Position numbers and translations under genes: made by a program. Positions 5,728 through 5,838 of a stretch of DNA of 5,838 nt are shown here, piece after piece. Each line of letters begins with the position of its first letter. The stretch's first letter is position 1. Source of the DNA: an uncultured Collinsella sp. (GTDB lineage Bacteria; Actinomycetota; Coriobacteriia; Coriobacteriales; Coriobacteriaceae); the NCBI GenBank assembly GCA_902494855.1, contig CABUVC010000106.1, forward strand, positions 1 through 5,838. Reading direction: 5' to 3'. Under the pieces are notes generated by a model. That model was not told where the DNA came from. It did no database searches and was given only the letters and a program-made list of their open reading frames with translations.

Positions 5728-5763
5728 AAAAGACGGCCGCTCCGTTTGGAGGGCCGTCTTTTT
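5728..5763 (+). terminator. Intrinsic terminator downstream of purH
   Basis: AAAAGACGGCC (5728-5738) pairs exactly with GGCCGTCTTTT (5752-5762). The stem continues inside as CTCC with GGAG after a bulged G at 5739, closing on a GTTT loop. The TTTTT run follows directly. This is a textbook Rho-independent terminator for the purH transcript. The A-rich left side gives it some activity in the reverse direction too. It ends only 17 bases before the next start codon. Confidence 0.92.
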
Positions 5764-5765
5764 GG

Positions 5766-5771
5766 TATAAG
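5766..5771 (+). promoter_or_regulatory. Possible -10 box (TATAAG) just after the terminator
   Basis: TATAAG matches the -10 consensus at five of six positions and lies eight bases before the ATG at 5780. A poor -35 candidate (TTTGGA, 5745-5750, 15-base spacer) falls inside the terminator stem. If used, the transcript would have almost no leader and would lose the GAGG ribosome binding site, so this site conflicts with the predicted translation signal. Confidence 0.2.
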
Positions 5772-5779
5772 AGGACGGA

Positions 5780-5838
5780 ATGACTAACACGAAAGGTATG
5801 ACCATGCCCCAGATTGATGATGCCGAGCTGTTTGGCAA
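5780..5838 (+). CDS. 5' end of an unidentified gene (partial)
   Basis: An open frame starts at ATG 5780 with GAGG (5771-5774) five bases upstream and runs off the window edge after about 19 codons (MTNTKGMTMPQIDDAELFG). A second possible start is the ATG at 5804, in the same frame, with GAAAGG seven bases before it; that gives MPQIDDAELFG. The frame is in the purH direction but is separated from purH by a strong terminator, so it is probably a separate transcription unit. Too little is present to name a family. Confidence 0.6.
   Translation, partial: MTNTKGMTMPQIDDAELFG

Overview
The window looks like chromosomal DNA from a high-GC Gram-positive bacterium, most likely a Coriobacteriia member such as Collinsella. 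The reasons are strong G/C bias at third codon positions, clear AGGAGG-type ribosome binding sites, a glycine-tailed DUF2207 membrane protein and an actinobacterial-style purH. The genus is an inference; no 16S or other marker is present.

Layout. Positions 1-94 hold the start of a minus-strand gene leaving the window; it has an Ala/Pro-rich N-terminus and may be leaderless. Positions 95-603 are non-coding and hold a 13-bp perfect hairpin (probable bidirectional terminator), a possible promoter with an 11-bp-spaced direct repeat, and two degenerate GGGAC-core repeat units. A DUF2207 membrane protein gene (604-2550, +) follows. Positions 2551-3002 are an intergenic island with a strong bidirectional terminator, a 32-bp inverted repeat whose two copies each contain the start of a tiny ORF beginning MSTV, and two tandem GGGAC-core hairpins. 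A GNAT acetyltransferase gene (3003-3644, -) converges on the DUF2207 gene. After a 277-base divergent spacer comes purH (3922-5529, +), which encodes the bifunctional enzyme for the last two steps of IMP synthesis and appears intact and monocistronic. Positions 5530-5779 hold a 93-bp imperfect palindrome and a strong intrinsic terminator. Another plus-strand gene begins at 5780 and runs out of the window.

The genes show no shared pathway: each has its own spacer and terminator, so this is ordinary core chromosome in coding content. The unusual material is between the genes. There are three sets of intergenic repeats, with short words shared between the regions at 442-495 and 5551-5643 and between 442-495 and 2918-2988. 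There is also the pair of convergent MSTV micro-ORFs at 2684-2725 and 2787-2873. I see no CRISPR array, tRNA, rRNA, transposase or recognisable defence gene.
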